Shown: positions 1 through 10,142, counted from the first letter of the stretch. The stretch: 64,000 nt of DNA from Pseudomonas psychrophila HA-4 (GCF_000282975.1 NZ_ALJC01000032.1:1-64000); one strand, 5' to 3'. Program-made: numbers and translations. The notes: generated by a model from the letters alone, not told the origin.

Positions 1-296
1 CGCTCGCTCCTACAGGGGATGTGCGGTACCGCTCCACAAAACCGTTGAGCAGCATGAAATCGGCGCGCCGTGAATGCTCTGTTATACTCCGGTTTTTCCG
101 CCAGGCTTACGCCCGGCCGCTCGTCCTTGTACAAGGCATTCCACCCCGTTACGGCGCAGCTTTCGGCCAGCGCGAGCGGTGTGAGTGGGCCTTCAGGACT
201 GGAGCAGGACCGGACGGGATTGCGTCACCTTAAACGCCATTCACGCCAGGCAAGACTATCCCTTTGGGCCAAGCCCTAACTAAAACAGGATTACTC
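1..296 (+). promoter_or_regulatory. Leader region upstream of rhlE
   Basis: The first 17 bases look like the right half of a palindromic repeat of the 'gctcgctcctacag' type that recurs in the window. A -10-like TATACT at 83-88 would give a 5' UTR of about 200 nt for rhlE, but no good -35 is visible. The short reading frames here have no recognisable product. A strong ribosome-binding site (AACAGGA) lies just before the ATG at 297. Confidence 0.35.
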
Positions 297-2159
297 ATGT
301 CCTTTGCTTCCCTCGGTCTCTCCGAGGCTTTAGTCCGCGCCATTGAAGCTGCGGGCTATACCGAGCCTACTCCGGTGCAACAGCGGGCCATTCCCGCCGT
401 GTTGCAAGGTCGCGATTTGATGGTCGCGGCTCAGACAGGTACTGGTAAAACCGGTGGTTTCGCTCTTCCGATCCTGGAAAAGCTGTTTCCCAATGGCCAC
501 CCAGACAAATCCCAGCGTCACGGTCCGCGCCAACCCCGCGTACTGGTCCTGACCCCAACTCGCGAACTCGCCGCTCAGGTACACGAGAGCTTCAAGCTCT
601 ATGCCCGCGACTTGAAGTTCGTCAGTGCCTGCATCTTCGGCGGCGTCGGCATGAACCCACAAGTTCAAGCCATGTCTCGCGGTGTTGACGTACTGGTTGC
701 CTGCCCGGGTCGTTTGCTCGACCTGTGCGGCCAAGGCAGTGTTGACCTGTCCCACGTTGAAATCCTGGTGCTCGATGAAGCCGACCGGATGCTCGACATG
801 GGCTTCGTCCACGACGTGAAAAAAGTCCTCGCGCGTCTGCCGGCCAAGCGTCAAAACCTGCTGTTTTCGGCGACGTTCTCCAAGGACATCACCGACCTGG
901 CCGGCAAGCTTTTGCGCAACCCTGAACGCATTGAAGTCACGCCGCCGAACACCACGGTTGAGCGTATCGAACAGCGTGTATTCCGCCTGCCAGCGACCCA
1001 CAAGCGTGCCTTGCTGGCGCACTTGATCACCGCAGGTGCATGGGAGCAAGTGCTGGTCTTCACCCGTACCAAGCACGGCGCCAACCGCCTGGCCGAATAC
1101 CTGGACAAACACGGCCTCAGCGCTGTGGCTATCCACGGTAACAAGAGCCAAAACGCCCGTACCAAAGCCCTGGCCGACTTTAAAGCCGGTTCTGTGCGCA
1201 TTCTGGTAGCGACCGATATTGCTGCGCGTGGCCTGGACATCGACCAGTTGCCGCACGTGGTCAACTTCGAATTGCCAAACGTTGATGAAGATTACGTTCA
1301 CCGTATCGGCCGTACAGGCCGCGCTGGTCGTTCGGGCGAGGCGATCTCGCTGGTGGCTCCTGACGAAGAAAAACTGCTGAAAAGCATTGAGCGCATGACC
1401 AAGCAGAAAATCGCCGATGGCGACCTGATGGGTTTTGACTCCAGCGCCGTAGAAGCTGAAAAGCCTGAAGTACGCGAGCGTCCAGATGTGCGTAACCCGC
1501 GCAATCCGCCACGCGGTCCACGCGGCGACGGCCCAGGTAATGGCGGCGGTGGTGGCGGTCGTAAAGACAAAGGTAAGGACAAGGGTAAAGAGAAGCCAGC
1601 CGCTGCACGCGGTGAGCGCCCGGCACGTGAACAAAAGCCACGTGAAGCCCAGCCTGCCCGCGAACAGCGTCAGCCAACGCCTCGTGCCGACGCCAACCGT
1701 GCGCCGGACGAGTTCCGCGATGACGATGTGGACAACTTTGGTAACCGTGCTGATTACGTCAGCCCTTACCAAAACAAAAACAACCAGAGCCGCGGCCGTC
1801 GTCCGGGTGCTCCGGCGCAAGGCGCGGGTGCAGGCACTGGCGCGGGTACTCCGGCCCGTACGGGCGGTCGTCAAAATGGTCCGCGTACTGGCAGCGGCGC
1901 AAGCACTGGCACCCCGCCAGCCAAGCGCAGCGGCCCACGCAGCGGCGCACCACGTGATGGCCAAGCTCGCCGCGACAACAACCGTCCGGCGCGTGATGAT
2001 TCGCGTCAAGAGCCAGCCGTTAAAGGCCCGCGTGAGAACCAGCCGAAGATCATGCACAAGGAATCGAAAACCGATCGTTTCCTGACGCCCGAGCAACTGG
2101 ATCAACTGCCGAACCGCCCTCGTGGCGAGAAGCCTGCGCTCTTAACTCGCAACCGCTGA
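297..2159 (+). CDS. rhlE: DEAD-box ATP-dependent RNA helicase RhlE (RhlE2-like)
   Basis: This 620-residue protein is a cytoplasmic RNA helicase that remodels RNA and ribonucleoprotein, typically in RNA decay, ribosome assembly and cold adaptation. The Q motif is near residues 20-32, Walker A AQTGTGKT at 45-52, then DEAD within [15 protein letters not shown], and [11 protein letters not shown] closing the second RecA domain. From about residue 390 the protein is a long, low-complexity basic tail rich in Gly, Arg, Lys, Pro and Ala. Such tails are known in the RhlE2 subgroup of Pseudomonas. The ATG at 297 is chosen for its AACAGGA; an in-frame start at 264 lacks one. An intrinsic terminator follows directly. 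Confidence 0.95.
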   Translation: MSFASLGLSEALVRAIEAAGYTEPTPVQQRAIPAVLQGRDLMVAAQTGTGKTGGFALPILEKLFPNGHPDKSQRHGPRQPRVLVLTPTRELAAQVHESFKLYARDLKFVSACIFGGVGMNPQVQAMSRGVDVLVACPGRLLDLCGQGSVDLSHVEILVLDEADRMLDMGFVHDVKKVLARLPAKRQNLLFSATFSKDITDLAGKLLRNPERIEVTPPNTTVERIEQRVFRLPATHKRALLAHLITAGAWEQVLVFTRTKHGANRLAEYLDKHGLSAVAIHGNKSQNARTKALADFKAGSVRILVATDIAARGLDIDQLPHVVNFELPNVDEDYVHRIGRTGRAGRSGEAISLVAPDEEKLLKSIERMTKQKIADGDLMGFDSSAVEAEKPEVRERPDVRNPRNPPRGPRGDGPGNGGGGGGRKDKGKDKGKEKPAAARGERPAREQKPREAQPAREQRQPTPRADANRAPDEFRDDDVDNFGNRADYVSPYQNKNNQSRGRRPGAPAQGAGAGTGAGTPARTGGRQNGPRTGSGASTGTPPAKRSGPRSGAPRDGQARRDNNRPARDDSRQEPAVKGPRENQPKIMHKESKTDRFLTPEQLDQLPNRPRGEKPALLTRNR

Positions 2160-2172
2160 GTTAATACCGCAT

Positions 2173-2213
2173 AAAAAAACGCCCTCGATCGAAAGATCGG
2201 GGGCGTTTTTTTT
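2173..2213. terminator. Bidirectional intrinsic terminator between rhlE and the YceI gene
   Basis: A perfect 11-bp stem (CGCCCTCGATC, loop GAAA, GATCGGGGGCG) is flanked by seven A residues on the left and at least seven T residues on the right. It can therefore serve both convergent genes. Confidence 0.9.
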
Positions 2214-2231
2214 AGCCGTATTAAAGCGCTA

Positions 2232-2810
2232 TTACTTGGCCTTCACGCCTTCCAGCGAGATGTCCAGGTCCAAGGTCTGGGAGGTTGGGCCTGGGCCTTT
2301 GATACCGAAGTCGTTCAGGTTCAGCGTGGTGGTCGCGTTGAAGCCAGCGCGTTCGCCGCCCCATGGATCCTTGCCTTCGCCGTTGAACGTCGCTTTGAAA
2401 GTGACAGGCTTGGTGACGCCGTGCAGAGTCAGGTCGCCAGTCACGTCAGCAGTCTTGTCGCCAGTTGACACAACCTTGGTCGACTTGAAGGTCGCTTCAG
2501 GGTATTTGGACACGTCCAAGAAGTCTTTGCTGGCAATGTGCTTGTCACGTTCAGCGTGGTTGGAGAACAGGCTGGCAGTTTGCAGCGTGATGTCAATCTT
2601 GCTATCAGCAGGCTTGGCTGCGTCCCACGAGAAAGTGCCTTTCCAGTCCTTGAACGTGCCATGAACGAAGCTGTAGCCCAAGTGGCTGATTTTCCAGTCG
2701 ATGAAGGCGTGCTGGCCTTCTTTGTCGATGGTGTAATCAGCAGCCATGGCTTGACCGGCGGTCAGCAGTGCAGTCCCAAGTGCCAAAGCAGCGAGCGTCT
2801 TTTTCAACAT
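2232..2810 (-). CDS. YceI family periplasmic protein
   Basis: The 192-residue precursor has a clear signal peptide ([12 protein letters not shown]...QAMA, then ADYTID). The mature part is one YceI lipocalin-like beta-barrel, a family that binds isoprenoid-type amphiphiles. The P. aeruginosa homologue in the same neighbourhood is the one described as the secreted protein PasP. I take the ATG at 2810 because AAAGGAA sits 7 nt upstream. An upstream in-frame ATG at 2843 overlaps the stop of the cytochrome b561 gene but would put 11 residues before the signal peptide. The two genes form an operon, a pairing common for YceI proteins. Confidence 0.9.
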   Translation of the reverse strand: MLKKTLAALALGTALLTAGQAMAADYTIDKEGQHAFIDWKISHLGYSFVHGTFKDWKGTFSWDAAKPADSKIDITLQTASLFSNHAERDKHIASKDFLDVSKYPEATFKSTKVVSTGDKTADVTGDLTLHGVTKPVTFKATFNGEGKDPWGGERAGFNATTTLNLNDFGIKGPGPTSQTLDLDISLEGVKAK

Positions 2811-2842
2811 GCGTTCTATTCCTTTTGAGTTTAGGTTGAGCA

Positions 2843-3394
2843 TCAGGCTTTGCGCCCCAGCATACGAGTCAGGGTCACATCACGATCGATAAAGTGGTGT
2901 TTCAAAGCGGCCAGACCATGCAAGCTGGCGAAAATCACCACGGTCCAGGCCAGCCATAGGTGCACAACGCCGGCAACATCAGCCTGATCAGGCAGGCTGG
3001 AGATCAGTGCCGGTACTTCAAACAAACCGAAAACAGGAATACCAACGCCTTCGGCTGTTGAGATCAAATATCCCGCGATCATGAGGGCAAACAAGCTGAG
3101 GTACAGAAACGCGTGCCCCAACTTGGCGCCGATACGGGTTGCACGACTATAGCTTTCAAGTGCTGGCGGCGCCGGGCTGATTAACCGCCAAACCACGCGG
3201 ATCAGCATGACGGCCAGTAATGTCAGGCCAATGCTTTTATGCAGGTCAGGGGCTTCTTTGCGCCAAGGGTCGTAGTAGTCGAGACCGACCATCCACAAGC
3301 CCAACGCAAACAATCCGAACACCGCCAGTGCAACCGACCAGTGCAGAAAAATACTGACAGCACCATAGCGAGAAGAAGAGTTACGTAGCTGCAT
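2843..3394 (-). CDS. Cytochrome b561 family membrane protein (YceJ-like)
   Basis: This 183-residue inner-membrane di-haem protein has four predicted transmembrane helices. Histidines suited to haem ligation lie in FLHW near the N-terminus, [13 protein letters not shown], and VVHLW/SLHG near the C-terminus. Family members move electrons between the quinone pool and periplasmic partners. Its 3' end abuts the YceI gene, so the two are probably co-transcribed and co-functional. The start at 3394 is preferred over 3403 because AGGA is correctly spaced only for the second ATG. The substrate is not known. Confidence 0.85.
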   Translation of the reverse strand: MQLRNSSSRYGAVSIFLHWSVALAVFGLFALGLWMVGLDYYDPWRKEAPDLHKSIGLTLLAVMLIRVVWRLISPAPPALESYSRATRIGAKLGHAFLYLSLFALMIAGYLISTAEGVGIPVFGLFEVPALISSLPDQADVAGVVHLWLAWTVVIFASLHGLAALKHHFIDRDVTLTRMLGRKA

Positions 3395-3681
3395 AGCCAA
3401 CATCCTGTGGGAATTGACGCTAAGACTAATGATTTACCTATCGAATGAAAGCGCATTTTTTTGCTGCAAGGTATCGATAAATACGATCTGTAGCCTGGTG
3501 AGAAAAAATTAAGCAAACATTAACAGTAGCCCGTGTGGGGTCTTTTATGCCGAGCGCCGCAGTGAAAGTAAAGACGAAGGCAACGCAGTAAACGTAATGA
3601 CTTGTTACGAACCTGTGCATTGCATAGTCTTGCGCGATTGTTTGCCCGCACACGCCGGGAGCCAGCGCCAGGAGAGTGGAA

Positions 3682-5088
3682 ATGGGCCTGAATAATCAGT
3701 GGATGCAGCGCGACCTTGCCGTGTTATGGCACCCCTGCACTCAAATGAAAGATCACGAACAGTTACCTTTGATCCCGATCAAACGCGGTGAAGGCGTGTG
3801 GCTTGAAGACTTCGAAGGCAAGCGCTACTTGGACGCAGTGAGTTCTTGGTGGGTCAACGTATTCGGTCACGCCAACCCGCGCATCAACCAGCGCATTAAG
3901 GATCAGGTCGATCAACTGGAGCACGTGATCCTGGCCGGTTTCAGCCATCAGCCGGTGATTGAGTTGTCTGAGCGCCTGGTGAGAATGACGCCCGCAGGCC
4001 TGACGCGTTGCTTCTATGCCGACAACGGCTCGTCGTGTATCGAAGTCTCATTGAAGATGAGTTTTCACTACTGGCTTAACCGTGGCCAGCCGAACAAAAA
4101 ACGTTTCGTGACCCTGACCAATAGCTACCACGGCGAGACCATGGCCGCGATGTCAGTGGGCGATGTGCCGTTGTTCACCGAAACCTATAAAGCGTTGCTG
4201 CTCGACACGATCAAAGTGCCAAGCCCTGATTGCTATGTGCGCCCTGAAGGCGTGAGCTGGGAAGCACATTCACGCACGATGTTCTTGGCCATGGAGCAGA
4301 CCCTGGCCGAGCACCATGACACGGTTGCTGCTGTGATCGTTGAACCGCTGATTCAGGGCGCGGGCGGCATGCGTATGTACCACCCGGTGTACCTCACGCT
4401 GCTGCGCGAAGCCTGCGATCGTTATGGCGTGCACCTGATCCTCGACGAAATCGCCGTGGGCTTTGGCCGCACTGGCACCATGTTCGCCTGTGAACAAGCC
4501 GGTATTACCCCGGACTTTCTGTGCTTGTCCAAGGCGCTGACGGGTGGCTACTTGCCGCTGGCGGCTTGCGTGACCACCGATGAGGTGTACAGCGCGTTCT
4601 ACGATGACTACCCGACCTTGCGCGCCTTCCTCCATTCCCACAGCTACACCGGCAACCCACTGGCGTGTGCAGCGGCTTTGGCCACGCTGGATATTTTCGA
4701 AGAAGACAACGTCATCGAAAACAACAAGGCGCTTGCCCAGCGCATGGCCAGTGCGACGGCGCACTTGGCGGACCATCCGCATGTCTCGGAAGTACGTCAG
4801 ACGGGTATGGTGCTGGCGATTGAAATGGTCCAGGACAAAGCCAGCAAAACGGCTTATCCGTGGCAGGAGCGGCGTGGCTTGAAAGTCTTTCAGCACGCAC
4901 TGGAGCGCGGTGCGTTGTTGCGTCCGCTGGGCAGTGTGGTGTATTTCTTGCCGCCTTACGTGATCACCCCCGAGCAGATCGACTTTTTGGCCGAAGTCGC
5001 CAGTGAAGGGATCGACATCGCCACCCGCACCGACATCAGCGTGGCGGTGCCAGCGAACTTTCATCCTGACTTCCGGGACCCGGGTTAA
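3682..5088 (+). CDS. bioA: Adenosylmethionine-8-amino-7-oxononanoate aminotransferase
   Basis: BioA (468 residues) is a cytoplasmic PLP enzyme that transfers the amino group of S-adenosylmethionine to 7-keto-8-aminopelargonate, the third step of biotin ring assembly. Family hallmarks are WHPCTQMKDH at the N-terminus, the SSWWVN substrate loop, YHGETMAAMSVGD, the LDEIAVGFGRTG segment and the PLP-lysine segment LSKALTGGYLPL. The ATG at 3682 has AGGAG 7 nt upstream; a GTG two codons earlier is too close to it. It is separate from the other bio genes, as usual in Pseudomonas, and followed by rsmE after 72 nt. Confidence 0.96.
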   Translation: MGLNNQWMQRDLAVLWHPCTQMKDHEQLPLIPIKRGEGVWLEDFEGKRYLDAVSSWWVNVFGHANPRINQRIKDQVDQLEHVILAGFSHQPVIELSERLVRMTPAGLTRCFYADNGSSCIEVSLKMSFHYWLNRGQPNKKRFVTLTNSYHGETMAAMSVGDVPLFTETYKALLLDTIKVPSPDCYVRPEGVSWEAHSRTMFLAMEQTLAEHHDTVAAVIVEPLIQGAGGMRMYHPVYLTLLREACDRYGVHLILDEIAVGFGRTGTMFACEQAGITPDFLCLSKALTGGYLPLAACVTTDEVYSAFYDDYPTLRAFLHSHSYTGNPLACAAALATLDIFEEDNVIENNKALAQRMASATAHLADHPHVSEVRQTGMVLAIEMVQDKASKTAYPWQERRGLKVFQHALERGALLRPLGSVVYFLPPYVITPEQIDFLAEVASEGIDIATRTDISVAVPANFHPDFRDPG

Positions 5089-5160
5089 CCGCGAGCGTGC
5101 TTTAACTCTCCCGCTCCCACAGGTCAGTGTTATCAGTATTCGAATTTTCAGAGAACTTAA

Positions 5161-5880
5161 ATGAGATTGTCCCGCTTCTTTATCGATGCACCTTTGGGCC
5201 TCGGTGAACATGAATTGCCTGAAGCCCAGGCGCATTACATTGGCCGCGTGCTGCGCATGGCCGAGGGCGATGCCCTGCAAGTGTTCGACGGCTCGGGTCA
5301 GGAGTTTTTGGGGCGTTTGCTGGAAGTTGGCAAAAAGCGTGTGCGTGTCATGCTCGATCAAGCCTTTGACGGGCAGGTCGAGTCGCCATTGGCCATTCAC
5401 TTGGGTCAGGGCTTGTCCCGTGGGGAGCGCATGGACTGGGCCATTCAAAAAGCGACCGAGTTGGGCGTAACAGAAATAACCCCAATCATGAGCGAACGCT
5501 GCGAAGTGCGGCTTAAGGACGAACGTGCCGATAAGCGTCTGGCGCATTGGCGGCAAGTGGCGATCAGTGCCTGCGAGCAATGTGGCCGTTCACGTGTGCC
5601 GGTGATTCACCCCCCGGTACTGCTGGGCGACTGGATCAAAACCACCGAGGCCGACCTCAAACTGGTTCTGCACCCTGTGTCAGAACCGTTGGCAAGTCAT
5701 GCCAAGCCTGCGCGGCTGGCGTTTTTGATCGGCCCTGAAGGCGGCTTGACCGACAACGAAGTTGAGCAAGCCCAGGCTGCGGGCTATCAGCCCGCACGCC
5801 TCGGCCCGCGCGTGCTGCGTACCGAAACCGCCCCCGTCGTGGCATTGGCCGTGGCTCAGCAACTGTGGGGCGATTTCTAA
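5161..5880 (+). CDS. rsmE: 16S rRNA (uracil(1498)-N3)-methyltransferase
   Basis: RsmE (239 residues) is a SPOUT-class methyltransferase that makes m3U1498 in the decoding region of the 30S subunit. It has an N-terminal PUA-like domain (HYIGRVLRM) and a C-terminal trefoil-knot domain with FLIGPEGGLT and LGPRVLRTETA, the SAM-binding loops. Length and motifs are full. It probably shares the bioA transcript, an arrangement seen in other Pseudomonas genomes. Confidence 0.96.
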   Translation: MRLSRFFIDAPLGLGEHELPEAQAHYIGRVLRMAEGDALQVFDGSGQEFLGRLLEVGKKRVRVMLDQAFDGQVESPLAIHLGQGLSRGERMDWAIQKATELGVTEITPIMSERCEVRLKDERADKRLAHWRQVAISACEQCGRSRVPVIHPPVLLGDWIKTTEADLKLVLHPVSEPLASHAKPARLAFLIGPEGGLTDNEVEQAQAAGYQPARLGPRVLRTETAPVVALAVAQQLWGDF

Positions 5881-5910
5881 GCCAAGCTCATTCCCCTGCA
5901 AGGATGGGGC

Positions 5911-6876
5911 TCATACCATCGCCGCGAAGTTCATCCGAAACTGCTGCGGCGACACGCCCAATCGGCGCATGAAAACGCTGCGCATGTGGTGCGCATCGCG
6001 AAAGCCGCATTCGTAAGCCACGGTCTTAAGGGCCACGGCCGGGTTTTCGAGCAGCGCACGCGCTGAATCTACCCGTGCACCTTCGACAAATTGAGCCGGA
6101 GTGACCCGTGTCTCTCGCGCAAACACCCGAGAGAAATTGCGCGGGCTCATGTTAGCCGCCTGCGCCAGTTCGCTGATGGTCAGATCGCCGCGCAGGTTTG
6201 CCTGTACAAAATGTTGCGCTGCCGCCACCGGTGAATCGCTGTTGGCGGTTGGTGTCAAGAACGGGCTGAACTGAGATTGCCCACCCGAACGCTGGGTAAA
6301 TACCACCAGCCGTTTGGCGACATTCAGCGCCACCTCCGGGCCGTGATCTTGGCTCAGTACATACAGCGACAAATCAATCCCGGCCGTCACCCCGGCGGAG
6401 GTAAACAGGTTGTCGTCCTGCACATACAAACGATCAGCTTCCAGCTTGGCTGTGGGGCACAAACGTGCAAGTTCGGCGATGTCACCCCAGTGCGTAGTCA
6501 CGTGGCGACCGTCCAGCAAACCTGCGCGGGCAAGCATCAGGGCACCGTTGCAAATAGAGCCAAATCGACGAGATTTTCGGCAAATACCCCGCAGCCAATG
6601 ATCGAACTCAGGGCCGAAATTCTGATCGGGCAGCGCCGGACCGCCTGCGCACAGCACCAGGTCATAACCGGTTTTGGCTTGAGAGAAATGTCGGTGCGCC
6701 TGAATCGACAACCCGTTCGAGCAGGCCAATAACCCCGACTCCAACCCCAGCACCTCCAACTGGTAGCGCTTCTCGGGCACCAGAAAAGCATTGGCTTCGG
6801 CAAAGACGTCCAGCGGGCCGGTCACATCCAGCGCCTGCACGCCGGGGAAAACAATTAACGCTACGCTCAGAGTCAT
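5911..6876 (-). CDS. GlxA family transcriptional regulator (DJ-1/PfpI plus AraC)
   Basis: This 321-residue regulator has an N-terminal DJ-1/PfpI-like domain (about 1-190), with GSICNGALMLARAGLL around the nucleophile-elbow cysteine. The AraC double helix-turn-helix (about 215-321) contains ISELAQAANMSPRNFSRVFARE and VAYECGFRDAHHMRSVF. Such regulators usually control a neighbouring gene. Here the divergent HD-hydrolase gene is the likely target, with 191 nt of shared intergenic space. The ligand cannot be told from the sequence. Confidence 0.9.
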   Translation of the reverse strand: MTLSVALIVFPGVQALDVTGPLDVFAEANAFLVPEKRYQLEVLGLESGLLACSNGLSIQAHRHFSQAKTGYDLVLCAGGPALPDQNFGPEFDHWLRGICRKSRRFGSICNGALMLARAGLLDGRHVTTHWGDIAELARLCPTAKLEADRLYVQDDNLFTSAGVTAGIDLSLYVLSQDHGPEVALNVAKRLVVFTQRSGGQSQFSPFLTPTANSDSPVAAAQHFVQANLRGDLTISELAQAANMSPRNFSRVFARETRVTPAQFVEGARVDSARALLENPAVALKTVAYECGFRDAHHMRSVFMRRLGVSPQQFRMNFAAMV

Positions 6877-7067
6877 CAGGGTTAGCCGTCAGAAGGGTCA
6901 TACATCAAATACTGCTGTCGGCCCCTGTGGCAAGCCCGTCAAAAAGCATGGCCGGTATTGCAACCTGATTGGCACGAATCGCACCTGCGTGTCGATTGTT
7001 GCCATTGGACCCTGCGACCACACTGAAATCCACAGCGCCACCCCGGCGCTTGATCGAGGAGTTCGTC

Positions 7068-7709
7068 ATGAGTCAGACCATCGCAGGCATCGTCATCCCG
7101 GACAGTGCCTTGGCTAAAGCCACGACTGAATACATCCGTGATGTGGAGTCCGATCTGCTCTACAACCACTCACGCCGGGTGTTTTTGTTTGGCGCCTTGA
7201 GCGGCCAGCGCAAACAATTGGCCTACGACCCGGAGCTGCTTTACGTCGGCGCCATGTTCCACGACCTAGGGCTGGTCGAAGGCCATCGCACCGACAACGA
7301 GCGTTTTGAAGTGGACAGCGCCAACAGCGCCAAAGCTTTCATGAAACCCTTCGGCCTGAGCGACGACGATGTCGAACAAGTGTGGCTGGCCATCGCGCTG
7401 CACACCACGCCGGGCGTGCCACAACACCTGCGGCCAAACGTGGCGTTGGTGACGGCGGGCGTTGAAATGGACGTGCTGGGCATCGACTATGCGGCGTTCC
7501 CGACCGCGCAGCGCGAAGCCGTTGTGCATGCACATCCGCGTGGAGAAGGGTTCAAGGAATGCATCCTCTGCGCGTTCGCCAACGGCTTCAAACATCGCCC
7601 CGACACGACCTTCGGCACCGTTAACGCCGACGTGCTGGTGGACATCGATCCACGCTTCAAACCGATGAACTTCGTCGAGATCATCCGTAAATCGCCGTGG
7701 GCTTCGTAA
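7068..7709 (+). CDS. HD-domain hydrolase (cyanamide hydratase-like family)
   Basis: The 213-residue protein has a metal-binding HD domain: NHSRRVFLFG supplies the first His, MFHDLGLVEGH the HD pair, and the later segment AIALHTTPGV further metal ligands. This layout resembles the cyanamide hydratase-like branch of HD proteins, but the true substrate may be another small nitrogen compound or isonitrile. The ATG at 7068 is chosen for its GAGGA; the frame is open upstream but lacks a better start. The divergent GlxA regulator suggests induction by its substrate. It converges with the DadA-like gene, 8 nt apart. Confidence 0.75.
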   Translation: MSQTIAGIVIPDSALAKATTEYIRDVESDLLYNHSRRVFLFGALSGQRKQLAYDPELLYVGAMFHDLGLVEGHRTDNERFEVDSANSAKAFMKPFGLSDDDVEQVWLAIALHTTPGVPQHLRPNVALVTAGVEMDVLGIDYAAFPTAQREAVVHAHPRGEGFKECILCAFANGFKHRPDTTFGTVNADVLVDIDPRFKPMNFVEIIRKSPWAS

Positions 7710-7717
7710 CATCCAGT

Positions 7718-8959
7718 TCAGGCGGCCTTAAGCGACAAACCTTGCAGGTCGATGGAGGTTTTGCGCTGGCCAATCAGTTCGCTAAGCAAGCGCCCGCTGC
7801 CACAGGCCAGGGTAAAGCCGAGTGCGCCGTGGCCGAGGTTGAGCCACAGGTTGCGATAGCCGCTGGCGCCCAGAATCGGCACGCCGCTAGGTGTAGCGGG
7901 GCGCATGCCTGCCCATTCAATCGCCTGCGAGTAGTCGCCAGCGTCAGGAAAGGTGCGTTGGGCCAGTTGGCGCATTTGCGCGATGCGCCTGGGCTCAGGC
8001 GAGGGGTCGAAGCCGACGATATCGACCATCGCAGCAATGCGTAATTGCTCGCCAATACGGGCGTAAACAATCTTTCGGTCGTAATCGGTGATGCTCACGG
8101 TGGGTGTTTTTTGAGGGTCGCGCAGGGGCAATGTGAGGCTATAACCCTTGAGCGGGTACAGTGGCAGATTCAGCCCCGGCAGGCTCAAGGCCGGGCTGTT
8201 ATGCCCCGCCGCGAGCACCAGTTGATCGACTGGCAGCACCTCGTCGCCCATGTGCACCGCCTTCACTTCGCCCTGCTCGTGGTGCAGGCGTGTGACGGTT
8301 TTGCCCAGCAAAAAAGTGCAGCGCCCCGAGGCCTGTAAACGCGCGACTAGCTGTTGGCAGAAAGCGTGGCAATCGCCGACTTCTTCGTCAGGGGTGTAAA
8401 TGCCGCCGATAAAGCCCGCACCCTGTAAGTCGGGCTCCAGCGTTGAACATTCGTTGGCGGATAGCGCGTGTTGAAACGGGCTGTGGATAACACCCTGACG
8501 GGCTTTGGCGAAGTTCGACTGCTCACGAAAGGCCACCAGCTTACCGTTGCGTCGCCATTCAAAGCCGTTCAGGTGATCCTCTTCGCGCCATTGTTGCAAC
8601 GTGGCCTGACTCAGCAACGCTAAACGCAGCAAATGCGCGGCGTTGCGCTGGTTCACCGAACCTCTGCACGCGGCCACGAATGACGCCAGCCAGCGCCATT
8701 GGGCCGGGTCCATGCGCGGGCGAAACTTAAGCGGCGAATCGCTGCGCAACATCCAGCCGAGTGCTTGCCATGGCACCCCTGCGTCGGCCAGCGGCGCAAC
8801 ATAGCGGTACGAAAATTGGCCGCCATTGGCAAAACTGGTCTGGCTGGCCAAGGTGGTACGCGCTTCAATCACGCTCACCTCAACGCCTTCGCGCACCAGC
8901 GCATACGCTGTTGCTAGCCCGATAACGCCACCGCCGATGATACAAACGTGCTGTCCCAT
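7718..8959 (-). CDS. DadA-like FAD-dependent D-amino-acid dehydrogenase
   Basis: This 413-residue flavoprotein belongs to the DAO/DadA family. The FAD dinucleotide motif is CIIGGGVIGLATAYALV at the N-terminus and the C-terminal FAD segment is WLNLGHGALGFTLACGSGRL. NGGQFSYRYVAPLA and WAGMRPATPSGVPILG are characteristic of small-subunit D-amino-acid dehydrogenases that pass electrons to the respiratory chain. No alanine racemase lies next to it, so it is probably a paralogue of the main dadA with a different D-amino or imino acid substrate. It is divergent from a LysR regulator. Confidence 0.85.
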   Translation of the reverse strand: MGQHVCIIGGGVIGLATAYALVREGVEVSVIEARTTLASQTSFANGGQFSYRYVAPLADAGVPWQALGWMLRSDSPLKFRPRMDPAQWRWLASFVAACRGSVNQRNAAHLLRLALLSQATLQQWREEDHLNGFEWRRNGKLVAFREQSNFAKARQGVIHSPFQHALSANECSTLEPDLQGAGFIGGIYTPDEEVGDCHAFCQQLVARLQASGRCTFLLGKTVTRLHHEQGEVKAVHMGDEVLPVDQLVLAAGHNSPALSLPGLNLPLYPLKGYSLTLPLRDPQKTPTVSITDYDRKIVYARIGEQLRIAAMVDIVGFDPSPEPRRIAQMRQLAQRTFPDAGDYSQAIEWAGMRPATPSGVPILGASGYRNLWLNLGHGALGFTLACGSGRLLSELIGQRKTSIDLQGLSLKAA

Positions 8960-9042
8960 GTCAGTCCTTAGCCCACTGTTGTGCGGGTTTCAGATTAGGG
9001 GCAGGTGACACGTCCTGAACAATGATTAAAGATACTCCACCT

Positions 9043-9057
9043 ATAAACAAAGGTTAT
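9043..9057 (+). promoter_or_regulatory. Possible LysR-type box (T-N11-A)
   Basis: ATAA and TTAT arms flank a 7-nt centre, giving the T-N11-A pattern of LysR-family operators. The site lies in the 109-nt divergent region, 11 nt before the LysR gene start. Only the pattern supports it. Confidence 0.35.
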
Positions 9058-9068
9058 GGACTGCCGCC

Positions 9069-10001
9069 ATGCGCTTACGCCACATCGAAGTGTTTCAGGC
9101 CATTCGACAGACTGGTTCGGTCAGCGCTGCCGCGCAACTGCTGCACGTATCGCAACCTGCCGTGAGCAAAGTGCTGCAGCATGCTGAGCAGCAACTGGGG
9201 TTCCCGTTATTTCTGCGCGTGCGCGGCAAATTGCAACCCACCCCTGAAGCCTTACTGCTAGAACGTGAAGTCGACAAAGTCACTGAGAGCCTGCAAGGCG
9301 TACAACGTTTGGCCGAAAGCCTGCGCCGCACGCCCGGTCATCGTTTGCGCATCGGCAGCACCCCGGCGTTGGCCTTGTCGTTACTGCCGCCGGTGATTGG
9401 CGAGTGGACACGTCTATATCCCGACACCCGTTGCGAACTGGTGAGCGCACACAGCCGTGAACTGGTGCAGAGTTTGCTGATGCGCGAACTGGATGTGGCC
9501 CTGACCTTCAAGCAGCCTGATCATCCAGGTCTAAAGGCGCAGTCATTGGCCCACGGCGTACTGGTGGCACTGGCGCCACGCGGTTACTGGCCGGATGAGC
9601 TGGAAAGCGAGCCGCTGGCGATGCAGGAACTGGCTGACGCACCCTTGATCGGCCTAAGCAGCGCCGACCCGTTGTATGCCCGATTAGACACCTACCTCAA
9701 AGCCATTGAGCCGCCGCCTCGCATTAACATTGCGGTGCAGACCTATGCACTGGCGCGGGCGATGGTGGAGTCGGGGGCAGGGCTGGCAATCATTGACCCC
9801 TTCACGGCATTGGACGCTTCACCGGCAAGCACCTTGATCCGGCCATTAAGCCCGGCGCTACCGATAACCCTCTATGCGCTGACTCGAGCCGACGAAGCCC
9901 CGGTGCATATGCTGGAAGGGTTACTGGAGTTGTTCGCCGAGCGAGCCAATGAACAGCTGCGGCGTATAGAGGGGGCTGACGCCACTCGTCGGGAGGATTG
10001 A
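9069..10001 (+). CDS. LysR family transcriptional regulator
   Basis: The 310-residue regulator has an N-terminal winged helix-turn-helix (MRLRHIEVFQAIRQTGSVSA, then AAQLLHVSQPAVSKVLQHAE) and a periplasmic-binding-like effector domain from about residue 90. The effector domain resembles that of regulators of amino-acid or opine catabolism. It is transcribed away from the DadA-like gene, which is its likely target and suggests a D-amino acid or related compound as inducer. The target assignment is inferred from position only. Confidence 0.85.
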   Translation: MRLRHIEVFQAIRQTGSVSAAAQLLHVSQPAVSKVLQHAEQQLGFPLFLRVRGKLQPTPEALLLEREVDKVTESLQGVQRLAESLRRTPGHRLRIGSTPALALSLLPPVIGEWTRLYPDTRCELVSAHSRELVQSLLMRELDVALTFKQPDHPGLKAQSLAHGVLVALAPRGYWPDELESEPLAMQELADAPLIGLSSADPLYARLDTYLKAIEPPPRINIAVQTYALARAMVESGAGLAIIDPFTALDASPASTLIRPLSPALPITLYALTRADEAPVHMLEGLLELFAERANEQLRRIEGADATRRED

Positions 10002-10142
10002 TGCTGTTTCTAGAGGCTAAGCCGTTTTAACTGCCCAAGTAGGTAGGTAGGGTGTGGGATGGCTGGTTTGATGGAGAGGGTGTCACTGCAGATTTTATTA
10101 GCAGCGTTGTTAAACCATTAGCCCAGCAACGGGATGAATTTC

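Noticed and set aside
330..2105. 591-codon open frame on the minus strand opposite rhlE
   Set aside because: It mirrors the biased codon use of rhlE, has no family motif and no ribosome-binding site.
4270..5580. 436-codon minus-strand frame across bioA and rsmE
   Set aside because: It spans two well-supported + strand genes and has low-complexity His/Arg-rich sequence typical of antisense shadows.
8482..8490. Perfect DnaA box inside the DadA-like gene
   Set aside because: It is isolated; a single copy (as also at 29061) is compatible with chance.
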